Origin: Caldifarciminota bacterium UBA5631
Lineage (GTDB): Bacteria; Hydrothermota; Hydrothermia; UBA1063
Direction of reading: 5' to 3'
DNA length: 64,000 nt
NCBI GenBank assembly: GCA_002421425.1
Contig: DIJZ01000004.1
Span: 1-64,000, forward strand
Made by a program: the position numbers and the translations under genes. Below the pieces are notes generated by a model. The model was not told the DNA's origin. It saw nothing but the letters and a program-made list of their open reading frames with translations, and searched no databases. Shown here piece by piece: positions 56,816-64,000 of this stretch. Within the stretch, counting starts at the first letter, position 1. The number at the start of each line of letters is the position of its first letter.

Positions 56816-57240
56816 AGAACCCAATGACAGATAAAGCTAAGGAAATATTGAAAGCCCACGGAGTGCAGCCATCAATTCAGAGAATTAAGATCCTTGAGTT
56901 TCTGCTAACCCAAAGGATCCATCCTTCAGCAGACGAAATTTATAGAGCTCTTGCTTCAGAACTTCCTACTCTTTCAAAAACCACAGTGTACAACACCATC
57001 GAATCCTTTCTAAAGGCAGGGATTCTAAAACCTGTTCGAATCGATTCCAGAGAATTAAGGGTCGATGCATTTACGGAACCGCACGCTCACTTCAGATGTC
57101 TGAACTGTGGGAGGGTTTACGACATTGAATTCGAAATGGTAAATCTCGTCGGGAAACACACCAAAGAAGGCCACCTCGTTGAATCAGAAGAGCTTTACCT
57201 CGAAGGAATTTGCAGCGACTGCCAGAAAAAAAGGATGTAA
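56812..57240 (+). CDS. Fur-family regulator, PerR-like
   Basis: A 142-residue metal-dependent repressor. N-terminal winged helix: QPSIQRIKILEFLLTQRIHPSADEIYRALASELPTLSKTTVYNTIESFLKAGIL. C-terminal domain: FTEPHAHFRCLNCGRVYDIE gives the regulatory metal ligands and the first CxxC, and ICSDCQKK gives the second CxxC of the structural Zn site. By context (ogg, flavodoxin, flavodiiron protein) a peroxide- or oxygen-responsive PerR role is more likely than iron uptake control. Confidence 0.9.
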   Translation: MKNPMTDKAKEILKAHGVQPSIQRIKILEFLLTQRIHPSADEIYRALASELPTLSKTTVYNTIESFLKAGILKPVRIDSRELRVDAFTEPHAHFRCLNCGRVYDIEFEMVNLVGKHTKEGHLVESEELYLEGICSDCQKKRM

Positions 57241-57241
57241 T

Positions 57242-57712
57242 ATGAAAAGCTTAGTATACTTTTTTTCAAACACAGGGCATAACGAAATATTAGCACAAGA
57301 ACTTCAGAAATATGTTCCTTCTGAACTCGAGAAGATTAAGGACTACGAAAAGCGGAACTTTTTCAGAGACTCGTTCTATGCACTGATTCAGAAAAAGGTA
57401 AGAATTGAACCTCCTATCAACGACATTAATAACTTTGAGCGTATTTTCTTCGTCACACCCATTTGGGCAGGAAATTTCCCTGCTCCAGTCTCTACATTAC
57501 TCAAACAATTTAAAGATCAGTTTTCGGGCAAGGAGCTCTACCTTGTTTCTGTATCTGGTTATGGAGAAAAGAATATAAAAATCGTGCAAAAATTCAAAAA
57601 ACTTACCGGAGCTGATCCAAAAGACTTCTTGTTAATTGGCGACGACGAACTAAAAGAAAGAAAATTTGAAAACAAGCTGCAGAAATTTGCTGCAAAGATA
57701 ACAGGAGAATAG
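57242..57712 (+). CDS. Flavodoxin-like protein
   Basis: A 156-residue FMN protein. LVYFFSNTGHNEILAQEL is the phosphate-binding loop, FFVTPIWAGNFPAPVSTLL binds the isoalloxazine ring, and LYLVSVSGYGEKN is the third contact. The ATG at 57242 is 1 base after the preceding stop; a longer frame within the fur gene is not supported by homology. It could carry electrons to the flavodiiron protein. Confidence 0.88.
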   Translation: MKSLVYFFSNTGHNEILAQELQKYVPSELEKIKDYEKRNFFRDSFYALIQKKVRIEPPINDINNFERIFFVTPIWAGNFPAPVSTLLKQFKDQFSGKELYLVSVSGYGEKNIKIVQKFKKLTGADPKDFLLIGDDELKERKFENKLQKFAAKITGE

Positions 57713-57714
57713 AA

Positions 57715-58233
57715 ATGAATATATTTGCGCTTACAAAACTCAGTTACGGCCTTTATATCGTATCTTCAACGGACGGAGAAAGGATAAATGGTCAGATTGC
57801 GAATACTGTATTTCAAGTGACCGCAGAGCCTCCGAAGGTCGCTGTTGCGCTTAATAAACAAAACCTGACTCACGGATTCGTTGAAAAGAGCGGAAGATTC
57901 GCGGTTTCGATACTGACTCAGGATGCTCCATTCAAATTTATTGGGCAGTTCGGGTTCAAATCTGGAAGGGATTTCAACAAATTTGACGGTGTAAACTATC
58001 GGCTCACGGAAAACGTAGTGCCAATCGTTCTTGACTATTCCTGTGCATTTATCGAATGCAAGGTAATTGGAAAATTTGATGCAGGAACTCACACAATTTT
58101 CCTTGGCGAAGTGGTCGACGCCGACATCCTGAGCGAAAATACTCCTATGACTTATGATTACTATCACAAAGAGGTAAAGGGTAAAACTCCGAAAACGGCC
58201 TCTACATACATAAAAGAGGAAAAAGGAGAATAA
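57715..58233 (+). CDS. Flavin reductase-like FMN-binding protein
   Basis: A 172-residue split-barrel flavoprotein: ALTKLSYGLYIVSSTDGERINGQIANTVFQVTAEPPKVAVALNKQNLTHGFVEKSGRFAVSIL is the complete FMN-binding core. It resembles the N-terminal part of the high-molecular-weight rubredoxin (Hrb) encoded beside flavodiiron protein FprA in acetogens, but has no rubredoxin domain. Predicted NAD(P)H:flavin or NAD(P)H:flavodiiron electron donor. RBS CAGGAG precedes the ATG by 7 bases. Confidence 0.9.
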   Translation: MNIFALTKLSYGLYIVSSTDGERINGQIANTVFQVTAEPPKVAVALNKQNLTHGFVEKSGRFAVSILTQDAPFKFIGQFGFKSGRDFNKFDGVNYRLTENVVPIVLDYSCAFIECKVIGKFDAGTHTIFLGEVVDADILSENTPMTYDYYHKEVKGKTPKTASTYIKEEKGE

Positions 58234-58237
58234 CAAA

Positions 58238-59422
58238 ATGGCCGTATTCGAAATCAAAAACAACTTGTTCCTTGTAAACACACTTCACTGGGAAAGAAGA
58301 CTTTTTGATGAACTCATACCTCTTCCGGAGGGTACCACCTATAACGCATACGTCGTAAAAGGAGACAAAAAAACTGCACTCATTGACTCTACTGATACCC
58401 TGAAGGTCCAAGAATTTATTAGAGACCTGGAAGTATTAAAAATTGAAAGGATAGATTACATTATCGCCAACCACGCTGAACAGGATCATTCAGGTGGAAT
58501 CCCGGAAGTTCTAAAGAAATATAAAGAGGCTGTTGTTGTCACTAACGAGAAATGCGCGGAGATTTTGAAGACACATCTTCAAGTTCCTTCCGAGAAATTT
58601 CACATTGTAAAAGAGAATGATATCCTTGACCTCGGTGGGAAAACTTTGAGGTTCGTTATGACGCCGTGGGTACACTGGCCCGAAACGCAGGTAACATTCC
58701 TTGAAGAGGGCAGAATCGCCTTTACCTGCGACTTTTTTGGCTCACATCTTGCAACCTCAGAGTTTATAACTGAAGGCACACCATCTGTTTACCAGTCAGC
58801 AAAAAGATACTATGCTGAAATTATGGCTCCCTTCAGAAATATGATCCCCAAAAACATTGAAAAGATAGAAAGTTTCAGTCCTTCAATGATTTGCCCTAGC
58901 CACGGCCCAATTCATTCCAATCCTGATTTCATCATAAGTGCATACAAAGAATGGTCATCGGATAAGGTGCAGAACCTTGCCCTCTTATTGTATGTATCTA
59001 TGCACCACAGCACCGAAAAAGCCGTAAGGATTCTGGAACAGAAACTTACAGACTATGGCGTTAGAGTTGAGGTAATGAGCCTCTCATCGGCAGATACCGG
59101 TCAGGTTGCGATGGCACTAATAGATGCAGCTACAATAATTATGGCAACACCCACGGTTCTGGCCAGCGCTCACCCTCTTGCCATCTACTATACTTATCTT
59201 GCAAATGCTTTGAGACCAAAAACGAAATTTCTTGCCATTGTGAATTCCTACGGCTGGGGTGGTAAAACTATTGAAGATTTAAAAAACATCTTCACAAACT
59301 TTAAAGGAGAACTGCTGGAACCCGTCGCTTTCAAGGGCATACCGGACTCTGAAGCCCTGAGCAAACTCGATGAACTCGCGAAAATTATAAGTCAGAAGCA
59401 CCGTGAAATTGGGATACTGTAG
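58238..59422 (+). CDS. Flavodiiron protein (O2/NO reductase, FprA type)
   Basis: A 394-residue class A flavodiiron enzyme that reduces O2 to water (or NO to N2O) in anaerobes. The beta-lactamase-like domain has the diiron ligands His79, Glu81, Asp83 (HAEQDH), His146 (WVHWPE), Asp165 (CDFFGSH) and His226 (GPIHSNP), the very numbering of the Desulfovibrio rubredoxin:oxygen oxidoreductase. Residues about 250-390 form the flavodoxin domain (LLLYVSMHHSTEKAVRIL, then PTVLASAHP and NSYGWGG). Last gene of the operon, whose first three proteins supply repair, control and electrons. Confidence 0.97.
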   Translation: MAVFEIKNNLFLVNTLHWERRLFDELIPLPEGTTYNAYVVKGDKKTALIDSTDTLKVQEFIRDLEVLKIERIDYIIANHAEQDHSGGIPEVLKKYKEAVVVTNEKCAEILKTHLQVPSEKFHIVKENDILDLGGKTLRFVMTPWVHWPETQVTFLEEGRIAFTCDFFGSHLATSEFITEGTPSVYQSAKRYYAEIMAPFRNMIPKNIEKIESFSPSMICPSHGPIHSNPDFIISAYKEWSSDKVQNLALLLYVSMHHSTEKAVRILEQKLTDYGVRVEVMSLSSADTGQVAMALIDAATIIMATPTVLASAHPLAIYYTYLANALRPKTKFLAIVNSYGWGGKTIEDLKNIFTNFKGELLEPVAFKGIPDSEALSKLDELAKIISQKHREIGIL

Positions 59423-59454
59423 AACGATCGACAGGAAATAGGAGTCTTTCTTAA

Positions 59455-60342
59455 TTATCTAAGTCTGACCCATCTGTCTCTTAGACCACTGGGTAATTTC
59501 TCGGCGACTTCGAAAGTTCTTTTATCATGATAATACCCTGAAGCATAGGGAATCTCTGTATCAAGACCAAGAGAGCGGGATAAAGAATACATTATTAGCT
59601 CTCTAAGATACTTACCAATTATCCCTGCGAAGGTTACAGGCAAATATTCTCTATCTGCATGGAGTATGAAATTGACTATTTCTCCATCCTGAAGTTTGTA
59701 GGTAGACGCCCCAAAAGATTCCTTAATTAGCTGGAATGGAATGCCGAGATGTTCAAAAAAATGGCCGTAATGAGAAGTTCCGCCTATTTTGCCCATTATG
59801 AAAAACCTTGCATCCAGGGCCTTCTGTACTTCCATAAAACTTCTGAAATCCAGGAGGGCTTTATTTCCAAGGGCTGTCACAGCTTCGTTGAATTCGTCAG
59901 GCATTAATATATTAACCACTAAGGCCTCAACAAAAATTGAAGAATTAGAGAGGTATCTAACCAGATGCTCATTCATATGCCCTCCAAAGGCCGGGAGATC
60001 CACATCTTCAATTCCGTAGTTTCCAAGACAGAATTTCCTCAAAGATAAACCATCGATAATTCCTTGTAGCGATGTAAATTCCTTCCCGCAAATCCGCAAA
60101 ACTGTTATGGCAACGGATTCACCAACACGATAACTCGCGAGACTCCTCTTGAATAGTTCTTTACTATCTTTAATAGGTATTGGAAACCGATATCCTTTTA
60201 GCTCCGATGCAGATAAAGGATCAGCGCCCTTGACTCGTAAAGATACCCCTGTTACTATCAAAGGACCAAGTAGCGGACCGTATCCGTTCTCGTCGACACC
60301 TGCTACATACCACTCTGAAGTATCAAAAATGAAAAACTGCAC
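59455..60342 (-). CDS. RNase HII-like protein, divergent
   Basis: A 295-residue protein with RNase H-fold signatures. VAGVDENGYGPLLGPLIVTGV corresponds to the RNase HII DEAGRGPLAGP motif (Asp17, Glu18 kept; Arg of GRG replaced by Tyr21), IKDSKELFKRS to DSKKLS, and HADREYLPVTFAGIIGKYLREL to the last motif with Asp and the SIxAKxxRD helix. At the central motif the protein reads FIMGKIGGTSHYGHF, with Gly184 where an Asp would be expected. Activity is uncertain. Start GTG at 60342 is 6 bases after TATAAT. Monocistronic, divergent from the epimerase gene. Confidence 0.7.
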   Translation of the reverse strand: MQFFIFDTSEWYVAGVDENGYGPLLGPLIVTGVSLRVKGADPLSASELKGYRFPIPIKDSKELFKRSLASYRVGESVAITVLRICGKEFTSLQGIIDGLSLRKFCLGNYGIEDVDLPAFGGHMNEHLVRYLSNSSIFVEALVVNILMPDEFNEAVTALGNKALLDFRSFMEVQKALDARFFIMGKIGGTSHYGHFFEHLGIPFQLIKESFGASTYKLQDGEIVNFILHADREYLPVTFAGIIGKYLRELIMYSLSRSLGLDTEIPYASGYYHDKRTFEVAEKLPSGLRDRWVRLR

Positions 60343-60343
60343 T

Positions 60344-60372
60344 TTGAAATTATAAAGTTACGGCAATATAAT
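60344..60372 (+). promoter_or_regulatory. Divergent promoters between the RNase HII-like and epimerase genes
   Basis: Plus strand: TTGAAA at 60344-60349, 17-base spacer, TATAAT at 60367-60372, a near-consensus promoter with an ATG at 60387 and no SD (leader about 8 bases). Minus strand: TATAAT at 60354-60349, exactly 6 bases before the GTG at 60342. The minus -10 and the plus -35 overlap by one base, so the two promoters may compete. Confidence 0.7.
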
Positions 60373-60386
60373 AATCCAACTCATAT

Positions 60387-61364
60387 ATGCATATTGGAAT
60401 TACTGGAAGTACTGGATTCATCGGGCAGAACCTTGTCCCGGAACTTCTAAAGAGAGGACACAAGGTAAAGGTTCTTGTAAGGGATCCTCATAGAAAAATC
60501 TTGTGGGACGATGTCGAAAAAGTGGAGGGAAATTTTCAAACTCCCGATGCTCTTCAGCAATTCTTAATGGATTTGGAGGCGGTTGTTCATTGTGCAGGTG
60601 CCATAAGAGCGCTCAGAATGGAAGACTACGTCAAAGGGAACTATACGACCACAAAAATCCTTGTAGACGCAATAAATCAGTTCAAACCGAAAGATTTAAA
60701 AAAATTTATTTTCCTCTCCAGCCAGAGTGCTCAGGGGCCTTCCGTAGGCCTTGCCCCAAGAAGATTCGATGAGCCCCCCTCTCCCGTCACATGGTATGGA
60801 AAATCAAAATTGATGGCTGAAAACTACATTGTAAACTATCTTGAATACCCGTACATAATTCTTAGACTCGCACTGGTTTATGGCCCAGGTGATAGGGAAA
60901 CCTTTAGATTCTTCCAGTACGTAAAAAAAGGGATCTTTCCCATGCCCAATGGCGAGAAGTACCTGAGCGTAGTGTACGTAAAAGATGTGGTTAGGCTTAT
61001 CACGTTCATACTTGAGATGGAAAATCACATCCGGAACAGAATCTATTTTGTTGCCCACCCGCAATATCATTCTCTTTCTGAAATCGTTGATGGAATTAAG
61101 TCGCTTTTTGGCAAGAAGAAAGTTGCTAAACTTTCTATACCAGAAGCAATATTCAGACCAGCTCTGAAAGTAAATGAAATTATCGCAAGCATCGCCTGCA
61201 AGGCTACCATTGCAAACAGTGACAAAGCAAATGAACTTGCTGAAAAGTACTGGATTGGAGACCCTGCACCTCTTATCGCCGAAACGGGCTTTAAACCAGA
61301 ATACAGCCTTATGGAAGGACTATTCGAGACACTGGAGTGGTACAAAAAAGAAGGGTGGCTTTGA
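60387..61364 (+). CDS. NAD-dependent epimerase/dehydratase (extended SDR)
   Basis: A 325-residue Rossmann-fold enzyme. HIGITGSTGFIGQNLVPELLKRGHKV is the NAD-binding GxxGxxG motif, VVHCAGAIRA follows, and SSQSAQG...WYGKSKLMAENYI gives the Ser and the YxxxK catalytic pair. Typical of nucleotide-sugar or hydroxysteroid/ubiquinone-assembly type dehydrogenases; substrate not known. Monocistronic behind a strong promoter. Confidence 0.87.
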   Translation: MHIGITGSTGFIGQNLVPELLKRGHKVKVLVRDPHRKILWDDVEKVEGNFQTPDALQQFLMDLEAVVHCAGAIRALRMEDYVKGNYTTTKILVDAINQFKPKDLKKFIFLSSQSAQGPSVGLAPRRFDEPPSPVTWYGKSKLMAENYIVNYLEYPYIILRLALVYGPGDRETFRFFQYVKKGIFPMPNGEKYLSVVYVKDVVRLITFILEMENHIRNRIYFVAHPQYHSLSEIVDGIKSLFGKKKVAKLSIPEAIFRPALKVNEIIASIACKATIANSDKANELAEKYWIGDPAPLIAETGFKPEYSLMEGLFETLEWYKKEGWL

Positions 61365-61433
61365 CTATCAAGAACAGAATGAGTTTTGTTTAATTACCAC
61401 TCACTCTGAGATTTCACCAGACAAAGCAAGAAG

Positions 61434-62435
61434 CTAAGTTAGCTTAACCTGTTTTTGACCAGGCACAATCTGGCCAAGTAAAAGATAAAACTCCCCTGTA
61501 TCTTTTAAATATTTCTCAAAATTTGCAAGGTCCTCCTTAGCGACAATAAAAATAAATCCAATACCCATATTAAAAACTTTCCACATCTCATCTTCTGGTA
61601 CATCACCAGCTTTTTGCAGGAATTTGAATACTTCAGGAACCTCCCAGCTTTTTCTATCGATGACTGCATCGACATTATCTGGCAAGCACCTTACGAGATT
61701 CCCGGGAATACCTCCACCTGTGATGTGGGCTGCTCCTCTTATGTGGAACTTTTTAAAGGCTTCCTCTGCAATATTTGAATAGATCCTTGTTGGCTTCAAT
61801 AGTGCATTTCTGGCGCTCTCACAACCTATAGGAGTGTCTTCGGTGATTCCTGCTTTTTTCACAATTGCCCTTACAAGGGAATAGCCATTGCTGTGGATTC
61901 CCGAAGATGGAAGCCCAACGAGGATGTCCCCTGCCTTAACTTTCGGAGGAGCTGGAATCCTGGATTTCTCCTGAATGCCCACTACAAATCCTGCGATATC
62001 AAACTTACCTTCAGTAAGAAGTCCCGGCAACTCAGCTGTTTCTCCTCCCACAAGGGGACAGTTGTATTCTTCACAAGCCTTAACAAGGGAGGCAATCACT
62101 CTCTTTGCAACATCAAGGTCAAGGCGGCTTGCTGCATAGTAGTCGAGGAAGAATAGGGGCTTCGCACCGTAAGTAGCAAGGTCATTCACACACATTCCGA
62201 AAAGGTCGTAACCGAGACCGTCAAGAAAATCCCACTGCAAAGCAAGATCAATTTTTGTTCCTATTCCATCGGTAGATGTCACCAGAACGGGGGCTCTATA
62301 CTTCTTCACAAACCCAATCTCAATGGTTGCGGAGAATGGTCCAATATTTTCCCTTTTCAGAGTCACAATTTTTTTAATGAATTCTACAAGGCTATCACCT
62401 CTACCTATATCAACACCTGAATCTCGGTATAACAT
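61434..62435 (-). CDS. purM: Phosphoribosylformylglycinamidine cyclo-ligase
   Basis: A 333-residue AIR synthetase of de novo purine synthesis. YRDSGVDIGRGDSLVEFIK, VTSTDGIGTKIDLAL, LFGMCVNDLATYGAKPLFFLDYYA, GGETAELPGL, GDILVGLPSSGIHSNGYSLVRAI and ITGGGIPGNLVRCLP are the successive family motifs. Slightly shorter than E. coli PurM (345). It starts 1 base after sufS, so it is probably in the same transcript. Confidence 0.97.
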   Translation of the reverse strand: MLYRDSGVDIGRGDSLVEFIKKIVTLKRENIGPFSATIEIGFVKKYRAPVLVTSTDGIGTKIDLALQWDFLDGLGYDLFGMCVNDLATYGAKPLFFLDYYAASRLDLDVAKRVIASLVKACEEYNCPLVGGETAELPGLLTEGKFDIAGFVVGIQEKSRIPAPPKVKAGDILVGLPSSGIHSNGYSLVRAIVKKAGITEDTPIGCESARNALLKPTRIYSNIAEEAFKKFHIRGAAHITGGGIPGNLVRCLPDNVDAVIDRKSWEVPEVFKFLQKAGDVPEDEMWKVFNMGIGFIFIVAKEDLANFEKYLKDTGEFYLLLGQIVPGQKQVKLT

Positions 62436-62436
62436 T

Positions 62437-63672
62437 CTATTTCCTCAACTTTGCTACTACCTCTTCGAGAGCGTTTACAAAATACTCTGCCTCTTCCAGT
62501 GTGTTATAAAGGTAAAAACTGGCTCTGGCAGTTCCGGTTAGTCCAAAGAATTCATGTAGCGGCTGTGCACAATGGCAACCAGTTCGTATTGCAATTCCAA
62601 ATTCATCATTGAGTAGTATTCCAATAAGGTCATGAGGAATATCATCAAAGTAAAAGGAGACTACACCAATCCTGTTTTCCTTCGGTCCAAGGATATGAAT
62701 CCCGGGGACCCTCTCTTCCAGTAATTTTATAGTGAAGTTTGCCAGGCCATGCTCATGTTTTTCTATTGCATCCATCCCTAACGCATTGAGATAATCCAGG
62801 GCAACTCCAAAAGCGTATCCATCTGCAAAATTTGATGTTCCTGCTTCAAACCTCCAGGGGAGTTTGTTCCAGGTAGGTCTCTCCGTAGTAACGGTCGAAA
62901 TCATATCCCCTCCCCTCAGGAACGGTTCCATTCTCTCGAGTATATCCTTCTTTGCATAAAGTACTCCAATTCCCGTTGGCCCAAGCATCTTGTGGGAAGA
63001 GAAAGCCATAAAGTCACAATCTATCGCTGCAACGTCAATTTTCAGGTGTGGCGCACTCTGGGCAGCATCAACCAAAACCATTGCGCCCTTATCATGAGCG
63101 ATATTAATAATAGTCTTCACTGGATTTACAACCCCAAGAACGTTAGATACGTGATTTACAGCAACGAGCTTCGTTCTCTCCGAGACAAGACTCGCCAGGT
63201 GGTCCAGATCAATGTGCCCATCCTTCGTAAGCCGTGCAAACTTTAGGGTAATTCCAAAACGATCCCTCAGCATCTGCCATGGTACCATGTTAGAATGATG
63301 TTCCATCACAGTGCTTACAATTTCATCGCCTTCCTTTAGTGTATTCGCAAGGGAGTACGCTACTAAATTGATAGCTTCCGTGGTATTTCTGGTAAAGACA
63401 ATTTCCTCGATAAACTTTGCATTAATAAACATGCGCACCTTTCGCCGCGCTTCCTCATAAAGTTCTGTAGACTCACTGGAAAGAGTATGCACCGCACGAT
63501 GTATATTTGCATTATGTTGAGAGTAAAATTCCTCAATGGCTTTTATCACCTGAACTGGACGCTGGGAAGTAGCAGCATTATCGAGATAAACCAGCTTTTT
63601 GCCGTGTATTTCCCTCTTCAAAATAGGAAAATCTTCCCGCACCTTAAGAACGTCGACGGAATTGTGGTCCAT
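62437..63672 (-). CDS. sufS: Cysteine desulfurase, SufS/group II type
   Basis: A 411-residue PLP enzyme that takes sulfur from Cys for Fe-S assembly. LVYLDNAATSQRPVQVIKAIEEFY, NIHRAVHTLSSESTELYE, FTRNTTEAINLVA, DAAQSAPHLKIDV, FSSHKMLGPTGIGVLYAKK (PLP Lys) and AIRTGCHCAQPLHEFFG (active-site Cys) are all typical of SufS. No other suf genes are near in the window. ATG at 63672 follows TATAAT by 6 bases with no SD (leaderless type). Confidence 0.96.
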   Translation of the reverse strand: MDHNSVDVLKVREDFPILKREIHGKKLVYLDNAATSQRPVQVIKAIEEFYSQHNANIHRAVHTLSSESTELYEEARRKVRMFINAKFIEEIVFTRNTTEAINLVAYSLANTLKEGDEIVSTVMEHHSNMVPWQMLRDRFGITLKFARLTKDGHIDLDHLASLVSERTKLVAVNHVSNVLGVVNPVKTIINIAHDKGAMVLVDAAQSAPHLKIDVAAIDCDFMAFSSHKMLGPTGIGVLYAKKDILERMEPFLRGGDMISTVTTERPTWNKLPWRFEAGTSNFADGYAFGVALDYLNALGMDAIEKHEHGLANFTIKLLEERVPGIHILGPKENRIGVVSFYFDDIPHDLIGILLNDEFGIAIRTGCHCAQPLHEFFGLTGTARASFYLYNTLEEAEYFVNALEEVVAKLRK

Positions 63673-63684
63673 AATAGAATTATA
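63673..63684 (-). promoter_or_regulatory. -10 box directly upstream of sufS (leaderless type)
   Basis: TATAAT at 63684-63679, six bases, then ATG at 63672. The -35 (TTTCTT at 17 bases) is poor. Confidence 0.6.
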
Positions 63685-63755
63685 ATGGGAGAAATTGAGA
63701 TAAGAAACCCCATTCCCTTAATTTCACTTACTGAATAATTAACTTGTTGCGGTGT

Positions 63756-63784
63756 TTGAAGATACGAGGCACTCCCATTAAACT
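63756..63784 (+). promoter_or_regulatory. Leaderless-type promoter of the 3'-edge methyltransferase
   Basis: TTGAAG at 63756-63761, 17-base spacer, TAAACT at 63779-63784, then 7 bases to the ATG at 63792. No SD. Confidence 0.6.
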
Positions 63785-63791
63785 ATTGTCA

Positions 63792-64000
63792 ATGGAAAAT
63801 CCCTTCACCCTTATCGCAGAATACTATGACGAAGTAATGCAGAAAGTGAATTACGAAGAGTGGGCGAGGTACATAAAAACCCTCTTTTCAATGGCTCCAT
63901 TAAAACCTATAAAAACAGTACTTGACCTCGCTTCCGGAACTGGCAATATTAGTACAAGAATGGCAGCATATGGCTATGAAATTTTTGGACTGGACTATTC
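63792..64000 (+). CDS. SAM-dependent methyltransferase (3' truncated by window)
   Basis: First 69 codons of a methyltransferase; the frame is open at the window end. It begins MENPFTLIAEYYDEVM, then VLDLASGTGNISTRMAAYGYEIFGLDYS, which is SAM-binding motif I followed by motif Post I. It is related in this part to the interrupted methyltransferase at 4451-5203, and shows Gly at the position of that gene's TGA. The substrate cannot be told. Confidence 0.88.
   Translation, partial: MENPFTLIAEYYDEVMQKVNYEEWARYIKTLFSMAPLKPIKTVLDLASGTGNISTRMAAYGYEIFGLDY

Overview
The window looks like chromosomal DNA of an uncultured, probably anaerobic, Gram-negative bacterium of the FCB-like or candidate-phylum type (WOR-3/Stahlbacteria or Hydrothermae would fit; this is inference, no rRNA is present). 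Reasons: at least four secreted proteins end in a type A (Por/T9SS-like) C-terminal sorting domain; there are BamD, TolC and Wzi-like outer-membrane proteins, two DUF3857 transglutaminase-like proteins, a bacterial V/A-type ATPase operon, and a flavodiiron oxygen-defence operon. Genes are tightly packed, often with 1-4 base overlaps. Start codons ATG, GTG and TTG are all used, and TGA is used normally as a stop.

Layout. 1-4358: three secreted sorting-domain proteins on +, the first truncated by the window edge, separated by clear terminators and promoters. 4451-6189 (-): mscL with a downstream methyltransferase interrupted by one in-frame TGA, and a nitroreductase. 6325-16351 (+): a seven-gene operon serS, class II aldolase, alaS, alpha-oxoamine synthase, UDP-GlcNAc 2-epimerase, murJ (apparently starting with ATA) and a FakA-DegV fusion. 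16355-18882 (-): nadD, bamD-like gene, MFS transporter. 18998-19347 (+): tmRNA. 19409-25306 (-): TetR regulator, TolC, a short adaptor and an RND pump. 25396-30702 (-): small unknown protein, Wzi-like barrel, tilS, hpt, ftsH. 30767-42388 (-): V/A-ATPase subunits G/H, I, K, E, C, F, A, B, then a 53-codon ORF and two DUF3857 proteins; no subunit D gene is present. 42697-47131 (+): secreted GH57-type glycosidase, pgsA, HAD phosphatase. 47330-49760 (-): L-serine dehydratase and a protein of a family often mislabelled asparagine synthetase B. 49971-56138 (+): MarR, DUF401 permease, heterodimeric ABC exporter, thiD. 56177-59422 (+): ogg, Fur/PerR, flavodoxin, flavin reductase, flavodiiron protein. 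59455-64000: divergent RNase HII-like protein and SDR epimerase, then purM and sufS (-), and the start of a methyltransferase (+).

The most striking signals are: (1) seven transcription units whose sigma70-like -10 hexamer ends exactly 6-7 bases before the start codon, with no Shine-Dalgarno, predicting leaderless mRNAs, while other units have -35/-10 boxes followed by strong GGAGG sites; (2) an in-frame TGA exactly at the motif I glycine of a methyltransferase; (3) an apparent AUA start for murJ; (4) a V-ATPase c-ring subunit carrying every Na+ ligand, in an operon without subunit D; (5) a FakA kinase/FakB (DegV) fusion; (6) an RND adaptor without the alpha-hairpin. No CRISPR array, tRNA gene, IS element or prophage was seen. 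I did not find a single clearly new multi-gene system; the leaderless pattern and the individual anomalies are the best candidates for follow-up. All functional calls come from reading motifs; no database search was run.
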